Source: Gemmatimonadaceae bacterium (GTDB lineage: Bacteria; Gemmatimonadota; Gemmatimonadetes; Gemmatimonadales; Gemmatimonadaceae). Taken from it: a stretch of 33,711 nucleotides of DNA. The notes under the pieces are model-generated. The model was not told the origin of the DNA and did not search any database. It saw only the letters and a list, made by a program, of their open reading frames with translations. A program made the translations under genes and the position numbers. Below are positions 15,009 to 23,109 of this stretch, piece by piece. Numbering within the stretch: the first letter of the stretch is position 1; each line of letters starts with the position of its first letter. The stretch covers positions 1-33,711 of the forward strand of contig CANGXD010000024.1 of assembly GCA_947457545.1 (NCBI GenBank). The letters run 5' to 3'.

Positions 15009-18000
15009 CTACCGCCGCGTCAGCGACAACGCCTCATCCACACGACGCTTGAGCTCCGCCAGCTCCACCGGCTTGAGCATCACCGCGTGCGCCCCCGACG
15101 CCGCAATCCGCTCGGGAGTGAGCCGATGACTGAAGCCCGTGAGAATCAGCACCGGCAACTCGCTGCGCAGCGCACGCACCGCCTCGGCAAGCAGGTCCCC
15201 GGTCATGCCAGGCATCGTCTGGTCGGTAATGAGCAGGTCAACCGATGACGGCTGCTGCCGAATGAACTGCAGCGCCGGCTCCGGGGCGTTGAACACATGC
15301 ACCACATGTCCGTAGTGCTGCAGTGCGCGTTCCACAACGGCCGCGACTCCCGGTTCGTCGTCGACCACCACAATGGTCGTGCCCGCGTACGGGCTGTCTC
15401 CCAGTACCTCCATCATCCCCTCATCCCCTGATGCGCTCGTGACCACCCCCATCGGCTCGGGCTCGTCGTCGATGGATTCCACCTCGGACGGGTCCAGCCC
15501 TTCATCCCACAACCCCTCGATGACCGCCTGCGGAAAGCGGATCTCGAACACCGACCCCTTCCCTTCTTCACTGTACACATCGGCGCGCCCGCCGTGCGAC
15601 ACCACAATGCCATGCAACACCGCCATGCCAAGTCCGGTGCCTTCGCCCGTCGGCTTGGTGGTGAAGAACGGCTCGAAGATTCGCGAACGCACGTCTTCGC
15701 TCATCCCCGCTCCGGTATCGCGAACCCGCAACACGACCACCGCGCCATGCGGCGCCGGCTGATCGTCGGGGACCACCCGTGAGGACAGTTCGAGCGTCAA
15801 GAGTCCGTTCGTGGTGTTGCGCATCGCGTACTCGGCGTTCGACACCAGATTGAGCAACAACTGCTGGAGCTGGGTGGGATCACCCATGAGCAGATGCGCA
15901 TCATCGGATCCTTCAATCGTGAGCTGCACCGTGCGCGGCACCATGCGCCGCAGCAACGGTTGCAAGTCAAGGACGAGGCGCGACAGGTTCACGTACTCGC
16001 GCGTCGGACTCGACCGCCGCGAGAAGGTGAGAATCTGCCGGACGATATCACGCGCGCGATCAGATGCGTCGAGGATGGCGCCGAGGTTGTCGTCATTGCT
16101 CCGCCCGCGGCGCAGCGCCGTGCGTGCCAGCTCGGCGTTCCCGCGAATCACCCCCAACAAGTTGTTGAAGTCGTGCGCAACGCCGCCGGCGAGTGTCCCC
16201 AACGACTCGAGCTTCTGCGCCTCTCGCACCTGCGCCTGGAACCACGCCCGCTCGGCCTCGGCCCTTCTCACCTCGGTCAGGTCGCGAATGACGACGTGCT
16301 GCAGCACCCGATCGGCAGAGGGCACCTCGGTAATGCTGTAATGCACCGGCACCACCTCGGCCTTGGCCGCGATGGCCCACTCGCCCGAGACGCGGAGCCC
16401 GCTGGCAGTGGCAGCCTCGCCGAAGAGTTCGGACACCGTACGCCCGTGCAGCGCATCTGGTGAGCTCGCCCCGAAGAGTCGCGCCGCGACCGCATTGCTT
16501 GCCTGTACGCGGCCGTCTTCAAGCAGGAGGTGACCGTCGAGTGCCTGCTCGAAGATGGTGCGGAAGCGGCCCTCGCTATCGCGTGCCCGACGTTCGCTGG
16601 CGATCAGCTGCGCATCGCTCGCACGAAGCGTACGAATGCGCCACCGATACGCGATCGTGAGTAGCAACAGCACCCCCAAGGCGTACATGGCGCGGGCAGG
16701 CCACGATTGCCAGATGGGGGTGAGTACGGAAAAGCTGCGTTGTACCGGTCCGTATTCGCGCCCCGCCCAATCATATGCCCACACCGACAACACGTATGTC
16801 CCGGGCGCGAGGTCGTGATAGTAGCGGCTGGGCACATCGACCCATTCGCCGTCGACCGGATCACTGACGATGTCTTCCGCGGACGATAGCCAGTCGGCCG
16901 TGCCGCTCAAACGCACCCGATACCGGGTGAGCTCTTCCCGATGAAAGGTGAGCAACATGGGATCGACATGCACGTCGTTTTCATCAGGGCCGAGCATGTC
17001 GCCATCGGCGATGTTGCGTCCACGCGATTCGGACACGACGCGCATGGTGAGTCGTGCCGGCGGCAGTAACGCCGCTCGCCCGACATCGGCAATGCCAATG
17101 CCATACGACGTGCCAACCCAGACCACGTTTGGCGCTCCCCCAGGAGCAATCGCCACGATGCCACTTGCCGCGAGCCCATCCGCATCGGAGATCTGCGTGA
17201 GCACACTCCACTTTTCCGGCGACGGCGCCGTCACATCGAACACCGCCAGTCCGCCGAACGTGGAGGCCACCAAGCGACCGTCGGCGAGGCAGGCCATGTC
17301 GGTTATGCCGAGCGTACTGAGTACGCGCGTCAACGATGCGGCCAGCGCTTTCCACTCTGTCGCGGACTCGGCTCGCCACACAATGCCGTGGTCGTCATCT
17401 AGCGCGAACACCCTCGTTGTTCCCGCGGACGTCACGGTGCAGAGGCTGCGAACCACGCCATTGCCAACACCGGACATGCCGAGCCCGGTAAACGCCTCGA
17501 CGCGCGTCGCCGATGCCCCCACGACCCGTGCCCGATGACGCCCGCCAAGATAGACGACAGGCATACCACCCTCGCGTCCCGATGCAATGGCCGTGACCGT
17601 ATCGGTCACCTGCGGCCACGCCGGTTCCCATCTTGTGCCGCTCCAACGTCGCACGCCATGGCTGGTCGCCGCGAGCAAGGCATTCGTCCCGTCGGGAAGG
17701 GTGACCCGTTCCACCTGAAAGGTGCGAACATCTTCGAGGCCGTTATCGACCCTGATGAACGCACTGCCGCTCTGCCGCCACGGAATACCGTCCGCTAGCA
17801 CGACGATCTCGCCGTCGCCATCGGCGCCTGTGACGCCTGGCGCGGCGAACGACACGCGACGAATGGATGTGGGCACTCGGCGTCGATCTGCGGGGCCGAT
17901 CGCGAAGCGACTCCGACGCCCCTCTGCGGATATGTGGAGGAGATCCTGATCCTGAGTACCCACCCACAACGCATCCCGTCCGTTGGCGCCACGCTCGGCG

Positions 18001-19151
18001 AACAACGCGCTGACCGTGACCGCCGACGCACTGTCGTTCAGTTCCAGTGCACCGGCGACGCCGTGCGACAGGCGCACGAGATAGCTGCTCCGCGCCGAGG
18101 CATAGACCGCGGAGCCACCACCATGACCGGGCACGCTCTTGAGCAATGTGATTGGCGCATGTCGGTCGGAGATGCTGGTGCTGAGCAGTGTCCAATTTCC
18201 ATCGCGCAACCGGTACACCGCTCCTTCACTCGTGCCTGCCCAGACTTCGTCGCGATTACGGCCCGCGTTGACACTCGCCAATCGAAACACGTGATCAGGC
18301 GATCCAGCAGTGCGCACGAACCGATCGCTTCCGGCCGAACGATCGAGGACAAAGACCCCGCCGGAGCCTGCTGCGTACACGCGACCGCCACGCTCGCCGT
18401 CTATTGGAAGCACGAATTGCACATCAGGCAGCGTCAGCCCCTGCGCCGCGCTATACAGCGACCATTGGCCTTTGCGGAAAACGGCGACTCCACCCGAGGC
18501 ACTCGCCGCCCAGAGTTCCGGTGTGCGGTCGGCGTCGGCGCTCCCTGCAACCATGACCCCGAGGGGCGCCATGGCGGTGGGAAGCGACATGGGCACGAAG
18601 CGTGACCCGTCGAAATACGCGACGCCGCGCGACGTGCCGGCCACAACTCGTGGCGAGCCATCGATGGCAAACGATTCGGTGAGACTGAAGACCACGCTCC
18701 CCGCGAGCCCCTCTGCTTCGCCGAAAACCCGCCAATTTCCCCCGCGCGACCGGTGCACCAGCCCCCGACGCGTCCCGATCCATTTTCCGCCATCGCCCTG
18801 CATGAGCAACGACCGGGCCTGCTGATTCTCGAAGCCTGGCGGCATGGATTCCCGACGCCACTGCCCGCTCAGATACGAATACAGTCCGTCATCGGCACCA
18901 ATCCATGGGATACCGGTGCGGTCCACTTCCATCGCGAAGACCGTCGACGCCCGCAGCCCGGAGGCCGCATCGAAGCGCCGTTCGGCGAAGACCTGAATTC
19001 GCGTGTCGTCGGGAATGACCTGCCACATCGTCCTCGCGCCGGACGCCGGCGCCAGCTGCGCAGACAGGGGCGACGACATCGACACCGCCAGCACGCCGAC
19101 TAGGGCGGCGGCGCGTCGAGACCACGTGGGCATCACGTTGTGGAGCAGCAC
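15009..19151 (-). CDS. Giant propeller/Y_Y_Y hybrid sensor histidine kinase
   Basis: A 1380-residue hybrid two-component sensor. It has a signal peptide or membrane anchor (about 1-31, ending PLSAQL), two-component-type beta-propeller repeats (about 50-720, e.g. GIPWIGADDGLY, RVYAAGSGGVFVL), a Y_Y_Y domain (about 740-815), a membrane helix (about 820-838), and PAS (about 860-960). HisKA has H993 in GGVAHDFNNLL. The ATPase domain has intact NLVSNAEYAM, VRDTGAGM and GEGTGLGMAV motifs, and a C-terminal receiver has D1310 in LITDQTMPG. No DNA-binding output is present, so a separate phosphotransfer partner or regulator is expected. Start: GTG 19151, with ATG 19133 also possible. It lies seven bases after the PPK2 gene, as the last gene of a four-gene operon. 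The sensed signal is unknown. Confidence 0.92.
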   Translation of the reverse strand: MLLHNVMPTWSRRAAALVGVLAVSMSSPLSAQLAPASGARTMWQVIPDDTRIQVFAERRFDAASGLRASTVFAMEVDRTGIPWIGADDGLYSYLSGQWRRESMPPGFENQQARSLLMQGDGGKWIGTRRGLVHRSRGGNWRVFGEAEGLAGSVVFSLTESFAIDGSPRVVAGTSRGVAYFDGSRFVPMSLPTAMAPLGVMVAGSADADRTPELWAASASGGVAVFRKGQWSLYSAAQGLTLPDVQFVLPIDGERGGRVYAAGSGGVFVLDRSAGSDRFVRTAGSPDHVFRLASVNAGRNRDEVWAGTSEGAVYRLRDGNWTLLSTSISDRHAPITLLKSVPGHGGGSAVYASARSSYLVRLSHGVAGALELNDSASAVTVSALFAERGANGRDALWVGTQDQDLLHISAEGRRSRFAIGPADRRRVPTSIRRVSFAAPGVTGADGDGEIVVLADGIPWRQSGSAFIRVDNGLEDVRTFQVERVTLPDGTNALLAATSHGVRRWSGTRWEPAWPQVTDTVTAIASGREGGMPVVYLGGRHRARVVGASATRVEAFTGLGMSGVGNGVVRSLCTVTSAGTTRVFALDDDHGIVWRAESATEWKALAASLTRVLSTLGITDMACLADGRLVASTFGGLAVFDVTAPSPEKWSVLTQISDADGLAASGIVAIAPGGAPNVVWVGTSYGIGIADVGRAALLPPARLTMRVVSESRGRNIADGDMLGPDENDVHVDPMLLTFHREELTRYRVRLSGTADWLSSAEDIVSDPVDGEWVDVPSRYYHDLAPGTYVLSVWAYDWAGREYGPVQRSFSVLTPIWQSWPARAMYALGVLLLLTIAYRWRIRTLRASDAQLIASERRARDSEGRFRTIFEQALDGHLLLEDGRVQASNAVAARLFGASSPDALHGRTVSELFGEAATASGLRVSGEWAIAAKAEVVPVHYSITEVPSADRVLQHVVIRDLTEVRRAEAERAWFQAQVREAQKLESLGTLAGGVAHDFNNLLGVIRGNAELARTALRRGRSNDDNLGAILDASDRARDIVRQILTFSRRSSPTREYVNLSRLVLDLQPLLRRMVPRTVQLTIEGSDDAHLLMGDPTQLQQLLLNLVSNAEYAMRNTTNGLLTLELSSRVVPDDQPAPHGAVVVLRVRDTGAGMSEDVRSRIFEPFFTTKPTGEGTGLGMAVLHGIVVSHGGRADVYSEEGKGSVFEIRFPQAVIEGLWDEGLDPSEVESIDDEPEPMGVVTSASGDEGMMEVLGDSPYAGTTIVVVDDEPGVAAVVERALQHYGHVVHVFNAPEPALQFIRQQPSSVDLLITDQTMPGMTGDLLAEAVRALRSELPVLILTGFSHRLTPERIAASGAHAVMLKPVELAELKRRVDEALSLTRR

Positions 19152-19158
19152 TCGTTGC

Positions 19159-19986
19159 TTACTTGAAATCTCGAGCCGCGTCGCGCACCGCCTGCTGCAT
19201 CGCAGGATACGTGGGGTTCACCGCTTCCAGCGTATCGACGAGCATTCGGGCGACGAGGTAATTCCGCACGGCCTTTTCGTCGGAGGGAATGACGAACCAC
19301 GGCGCTTCGGGCGTGCTGCATTTGGTAAGCACGTCGCGATAGGCCTCGGTATACTCGTCCCAGAGCGCGCGGTCGTCGAGATCCTCTAGCCGGAACTTCC
19401 AATTCTTGCGCGGATCGTCGAGACGCGCCAGTAGTCGCTCACGCTGTTCGTCACGCGAGATATGCAAAAAGCACTTGCGAATGATGACGCCGTTTTCATG
19501 CAGCATCTGCTCGAAGTGGTTGATCTGCGCAAAACGCGGCTGCCACACGGCTTCGGGCGCCAGCTTGCGAACACGAACGGCAAGTACGTCTTCGTAATGC
19601 GAGCGATTGAACACGCCGATCATCCCGCGCGGCGGCACCACCTGGTGTATGCGCCAGAGAAAATCGTGCTTCAACTCGAGCGATGATGGAGGCCCAAACG
19701 CCGCCACGCGGACACCGGTGGGGTTGAAGGCGCCGTACACCGACTTGATGACGCCGTCTTTACCCGAGGCATCGCGGCCCTGCAACACCAACAGCAACGA
19801 GTGACGGCCGTCAGCGTGAAACGCCTCCTGCAGTTCCGCCAGACGCGAGAGTAAGACCTGCGTCGCCGCCTCGAGCTCCTTTTTGCCGGGCGCGTTTTCG
19901 ATGCGGGCTGCTGTGCTGCCCAGTGCAACCTTCTCGCCGGCGGACACCGCCGAGACACGCAACTCCCCCTTGAAATCTTTCGGCAT
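19159..19986 (-). CDS. ppk2: Polyphosphate kinase 2 family phosphotransferase
   Basis: A 275-residue PPK2 that moves phosphate between polyphosphate and nucleoside (di/mono)phosphates in the cytoplasm. Walker A reads GRDASGKDG (70-78). A lid-region Arg-rich segment follows, and the Walker-B-like FNRSHYEDVL (126-135) is intact. Other family marks are KHDFLWRIHQVVPPRG, the LHENGVIIRKCFLHIS strand and WFVIPSDEKAVRNYLVA. The length fits single-domain PPK2 of class I/III type; the class cannot be fixed by eye. Its ATG overlaps the stop of the upstream FMN-protein gene (ATGA), implying coupled translation, and the hybrid kinase follows. The best-known cultured Gemmatimonas species accumulates polyphosphate, so the function fits the inferred host. 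Confidence 0.93.
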   Translation of the reverse strand: MPKDFKGELRVSAVSAGEKVALGSTAARIENAPGKKELEAATQVLLSRLAELQEAFHADGRHSLLLVLQGRDASGKDGVIKSVYGAFNPTGVRVAAFGPPSSLELKHDFLWRIHQVVPPRGMIGVFNRSHYEDVLAVRVRKLAPEAVWQPRFAQINHFEQMLHENGVIIRKCFLHISRDEQRERLLARLDDPRKNWKFRLEDLDDRALWDEYTEAYRDVLTKCSTPEAPWFVIPSDEKAVRNYLVARMLVDTLEAVNPTYPAMQQAVRDAARDFK

Positions 19987-20438
19987 CAGCGATCCCGCGC
20001 GACGGCGGCGCGCCCTTCAAGTTCGGTAACAGGGAGCATGAACACGAGATCACGGTCCGGCGTCGGATCGTCGTGGGTGAACGCCTCCGGCACCAACTGG
20101 CGAAACGCCGCGACGCCGGCCGCATACTTCTCCCGATCGTGCGCACTGCCTTCGGGGTCCGGAAACTCTACGCGGCCACGCACCACAACACTTTGCCAGG
20201 TGAAGAGCGCGTCGACTTTGTCGACTTCGAACGCCACCCACGGATGGTGTGCGAGCACGTCCACCTTGGTGCCGAGTTGCGTGCGCCCCCAGATGTAGCG
20301 GTCCTTGCACACGTAGTGGATCGGCTCGATGTCTACCCGGTCGCGGAATGTGAACGCGATGCGTCCCACATACTGCGACTCGAGCAGCGCGAGGCATTCC
20401 GACGTGGTAAGCACGCGAAACATGGGTGGGTTGCTCAT
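19986..20438 (-). CDS. Pyridoxamine 5'-phosphate oxidase-like FMN-binding protein
   Basis: A 150-residue split-barrel flavoprotein-like protein. The ATG at 20438 is preceded by GGAGGGG and overlaps the stop of the CDF gene (ATGA). The sequence matches the small Pyridox_ox_2 type: FRVLTTSECLALLESQYVGRIAFTFRDRVDIEPIHYVCKDRYIWGRTQLGTKVDVLAHHPWVAFEVD. Helix, first strand, and G-R-I-A-F and H-P-W-V-A-F-E-V-D segments sit where FMN/F420 split-barrel proteins have them. The catalytic substrate is unknown; members reduce nitro or heme compounds or simply bind flavin. It sits second in the cation-exporter/polyphosphate operon. Confidence 0.85.
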   Translation of the reverse strand: MSNPPMFRVLTTSECLALLESQYVGRIAFTFRDRVDIEPIHYVCKDRYIWGRTQLGTKVDVLAHHPWVAFEVDKVDALFTWQSVVVRGRVEFPDPEGSAHDREKYAAGVAAFRQLVPEAFTHDDPTPDRDLVFMLPVTELEGRAAVARDR

Positions 20439-21355
20439 ATCCCCTCCGTTGGTTCGTACGGTTCCATGTGAATGAGCACGCCGGCGGCGGCAGGCACGCA
20501 CTGCCGGATGGCGGACTTCACCCGCCCCGACAGGATGTGCGCATCGTGCAACGACATCGTGGGCTCGGCCTGAACGTGAATGTCCACGTAGAAGGCTGTG
20601 CCCGTCTTTCGGATCTTGAGCTTCTCAATGGCCTGCACGCCGCTCGTGCCCATGGCGGCCGCAGCGATCTTGTCGTGAATGACCGGTGCCGGAGCGCGGT
20701 CCATGAGATCGCTGAGAGCGGTGCGTATCAGCACGCCGCCGTTGATGACGATGATTCCCGCCGCGACCAACGCGGCCCAATCGTCGGCGACCTCCCACCC
20801 TGGTCCGCCCACGACGGCGAGCGCGACGCCCACGAACGCGGCGCCCGACGTGATGGCATCGGCACGATGATGCCATCCATCGGCGGCCACGGCGACGCTG
20901 CCGTGCGCCGCGCCCGCCTGCAGCACCTTCTTGGCCAGCACTTCCTTGACGACGATGACCAATGCCAACACGGCCAACGTCCACGGTGCAGGCGCACTAT
21001 GTGGCGTGCGGATTTCGCTGATCGATTCGATGGCGATACCCGCGGCGGCGCCCAACATCAGCAACGCGACCACTGCCCCCGCCAGCGCCTCGGCACGGCC
21101 ATACCCGAACGGATACCGCTCGTCAGGATCACGACTGGCAATGCGGAGCCCGCTCCACACGACCAGGGAACCCACCATATCGGTCCCACTCTCGATCGCG
21201 TCGGCAACCAACGCGTACGCGTTTCCCAGCAACCCGGCGACCAGCTTCACGACCGCCAGGATCGCATTGATCGCCAGCCCGATCTGGGCAAGCCGCTGCG
21301 ACGATGCGTAGGAGGCCGTGATACCGCGGGGGTCGGACGTGGGTGGGGAGGTCAT
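20435..21355 (-). CDS. Cation diffusion facilitator (CDF) metal exporter
   Basis: A 306-residue inner-membrane CDF transporter expected to export divalent cations (Zn/Fe/Mn/Co type) against protons. The ATG at 21355 is selected by the CDF N-terminus; a longer frame overlaps the divergent gene. Membrane helices run from about residue 21 (RLAQIGLAINAILAVVKLVAGLLG). Site-A ligands are seen in ADAIESGTD (E-x3-D, as in one CDF subfamily) and DGWHHRADAITS (H-x3-D). The soluble C-terminal domain (about 215-300) has YVDIHVQAEPTMSLHDAHILSGRVKSAI with the family's metal-binding His. It is the first gene of the operon with the flavin protein, PPK2 and hybrid kinase. Which metal is carried cannot be decided from sequence. 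Confidence 0.93.
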   Translation of the reverse strand: MTSPPTSDPRGITASYASSQRLAQIGLAINAILAVVKLVAGLLGNAYALVADAIESGTDMVGSLVVWSGLRIASRDPDERYPFGYGRAEALAGAVVALLMLGAAAGIAIESISEIRTPHSAPAPWTLAVLALVIVVKEVLAKKVLQAGAAHGSVAVAADGWHHRADAITSGAAFVGVALAVVGGPGWEVADDWAALVAAGIIVINGGVLIRTALSDLMDRAPAPVIHDKIAAAAMGTSGVQAIEKLKIRKTGTAFYVDIHVQAEPTMSLHDAHILSGRVKSAIRQCVPAAAGVLIHMEPYEPTEGI

Positions 21356-21429
21356 CACCCGAAATATGGACCGGAACCGGGGCGTCCGTGACAGGGAGAT
21401 CGCCACAAGACCGGTTAGATTCCCTCATC

Positions 21430-22380
21430 ATGAGCACGGCATCCAGCGGTTCGGCGACGGTCCCCGCCCCTACCCTTTCTCATCGCCTCGAATATCTGGC
21501 CACCCGCGGTGCGGTGGCCGGTTTGCGGCTGTTGGGTTGGCGCGGCGCCAGCTGGGTGGGCGCAAAACTTGCCCGACTCGCCTACAAGCCCATCGGCATT
21601 CGCGCCGGCGTCGTGGAACGACAGATCGCCGCGGCGTTTCCGCAGCTGTCGCCCGAGCAGGTGCGCGACCTGTCCGCCCGGTCGTACGAAAGCCTCGGAC
21701 GCACGTCCATCGAAACCGCGATTCTTCCCGGTACGCCGCGTGAAGCCATTCTCGATCGCGTCGAGCGCGTCGAGGGCTGGCAGTACGTCGAAGCAGCGCT
21801 GGCCAAGGGGCGTGGCATCATTGCCGTGACGGGCCACCTGGGCAACTGGGAGTTCGCGGGCGCCTATGTCGCCGCACGCGGCGTGCCCATCGATGCTGTT
21901 ACGCGCGGCGCCGCCAACAAGCTGTTCGAAGCGTACATCACGCAGACACGGCAGCGCATTGGCATGGAAGTCATTCATGACAAGGACGCCGTGCGCAAAG
22001 CACCGCGGGCGCTGCGTGACAACCACCTCGTGGCGCTGGTCGCCGATCACGATGCGTTGGGGCTTGCGAGTACCTTCGTGCCGTTCTTCGGCCGCCCCGC
22101 GAAGACGCCGCGCGGTCCCGCCGTGTTTGCGCTGCGCTTCGATTCGCCCGTGTTGTTCATGACGGGTGTGCGTCAGCCCAGCGGCAAGTACGCCTTCATC
22201 GTGAAGCCTGTCGAAGTGGAACTCACGGGCGATCGCGACGTCGATGTCGATGCCATCGTGCTGCGCTACACGCAGATGCTCGAAGAGATGATTCGCGAAT
22301 ACCCCGAGCAGTACTTCTGGCAGCATCGCCGGTGGCGGCGGCAGCCGCCTGACACACCGCCACATCTGCGCGAGCCCTGA
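21430..22380 (+). CDS. Lipid A biosynthesis lauroyl/myristoyl acyltransferase-like (LpxL/HtrB family)
   Basis: A 316-residue lysophospholipid-acyltransferase superfamily protein. It probably adds a secondary acyl chain to lipid A at the inner membrane. The H-x4-E motif is seen as TGHLGNWE (H136, E141). Further family marks are AVTRGAANKLFEAYI, FVPFFGRPAKTPRGPAVFALR and a C-terminal YPEQYFWQHRRWR segment typical of HtrB/LpxL. The ATG at 21430 starts 75 bp from the divergent CDF operon. It ends with TGATG, overlapping the transglycosylase start by one base, which places two envelope-building steps in one transcript. The exact acyl donor is unknown. Confidence 0.9.
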   Translation: MSTASSGSATVPAPTLSHRLEYLATRGAVAGLRLLGWRGASWVGAKLARLAYKPIGIRAGVVERQIAAAFPQLSPEQVRDLSARSYESLGRTSIETAILPGTPREAILDRVERVEGWQYVEAALAKGRGIIAVTGHLGNWEFAGAYVAARGVPIDAVTRGAANKLFEAYITQTRQRIGMEVIHDKDAVRKAPRALRDNHLVALVADHDALGLASTFVPFFGRPAKTPRGPAVFALRFDSPVLFMTGVRQPSGKYAFIVKPVEVELTGDRDVDVDAIVLRYTQMLEEMIREYPEQYFWQHRRWRRQPPDTPPHLREP

Positions 22381-23099
22381 TGGCGTTCGGCTTCAGCTTC
22401 CGCGGCAATGGGCCCAAGCGCTCGTGGCCGGTTCGTATTGTGCGGGCGTTGTTCCTGCTCGCCGTCGCGCCAATCCCCCTCATTCTGCTGTTCGCGGTGG
22501 TAAATCCACCAGTGACCATGGTCATGGCAGGGCGCGCGGCGGAACGCTTTGGCAATGGCGATCGTCCCGTGTGGCCGCAGCATTCGCCCATTGCGCGTAG
22601 CGCCATGAATGGCAACATCCGTCGCGCCGTCCTGGCTTCGGAAGACGATCGTTTCTACCTGCACAACGGCATCGACTTCGTCGAAATCGACAAGGCGCTC
22701 GACCGTCGCAAGCGCGGCGGCAAACTGCGCGGTGCGAGTACCCTCACGCAGCAGGTGGCCAAGAACATCTTTCTCTGGAACGGACGATCGTTCATCCGAA
22801 AAGGGATCGAGGCGTATCTCACCCTGCTCCTCGAGTTGCTGCTCACCAAGGAGCGCATTCTCGATTTGTACATCAACCTCGCCGAGTGGGGCCCCAATCA
22901 GTTCGGCATCGAGGCGGGCGCGCAGTACCACTTCAAGAAGCACGCGTCGCAACTCACTCGTGAGGAAGCGGCGCGCATGGCCGCCATTCTGCCCTCGCCA
23001 CGGAAGTGGTCGCCACGCGGCAGTATTGCGAGTCGCCGAATAGCTGCTATTCTCGGACGCATGCAATACGCCGCGCCCAAAACCGAAGTCCCCAAGTAG
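22380..23099 (+). CDS. mtgA: Monofunctional peptidoglycan glycosyltransferase
   Basis: A 239-residue GT51 enzyme that polymerises glycan strands from lipid II at the outer face of the inner membrane. A membrane helix (about 20-45) precedes the catalytic domain. Diagnostic motifs are ASEDDRFYLHNGID (catalytic E88), RGASTLTQQVAKNIFL, and KERILDLYINLAEWGPNQFGIEAGAQYHF. It has no transpeptidase domain, so it is of MtgA type and normal length. Its start overlaps the upstream acyltransferase stop. The DUF4403 lipoprotein follows after 10 bp, so all three are likely one operon devoted to envelope assembly. Confidence 0.95.
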   Translation: MAFGFSFRGNGPKRSWPVRIVRALFLLAVAPIPLILLFAVVNPPVTMVMAGRAAERFGNGDRPVWPQHSPIARSAMNGNIRRAVLASEDDRFYLHNGIDFVEIDKALDRRKRGGKLRGASTLTQQVAKNIFLWNGRSFIRKGIEAYLTLLLELLLTKERILDLYINLAEWGPNQFGIEAGAQYHFKKHASQLTREEAARMAAILPSPRKWSPRGSIASRRIAAILGRMQYAAPKTEVPK

Positions 23100-23109
23100 T
23101 CGGTACACT

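Noticed and set aside
20435-21355. E-x3-D in place of H/D-x3-D in the CDF metal site as an anomaly
   Set aside because: The A-D-A-I-E-S-x-x-D form is, to my knowledge, a normal variant of one CDF subfamily.
20426-21391. Plus-strand 321-codon frame opposite the CDF transporter
   Set aside because: It is antisense to a clear transporter, rich in Asp/His/Arg/Gly and without domain features.
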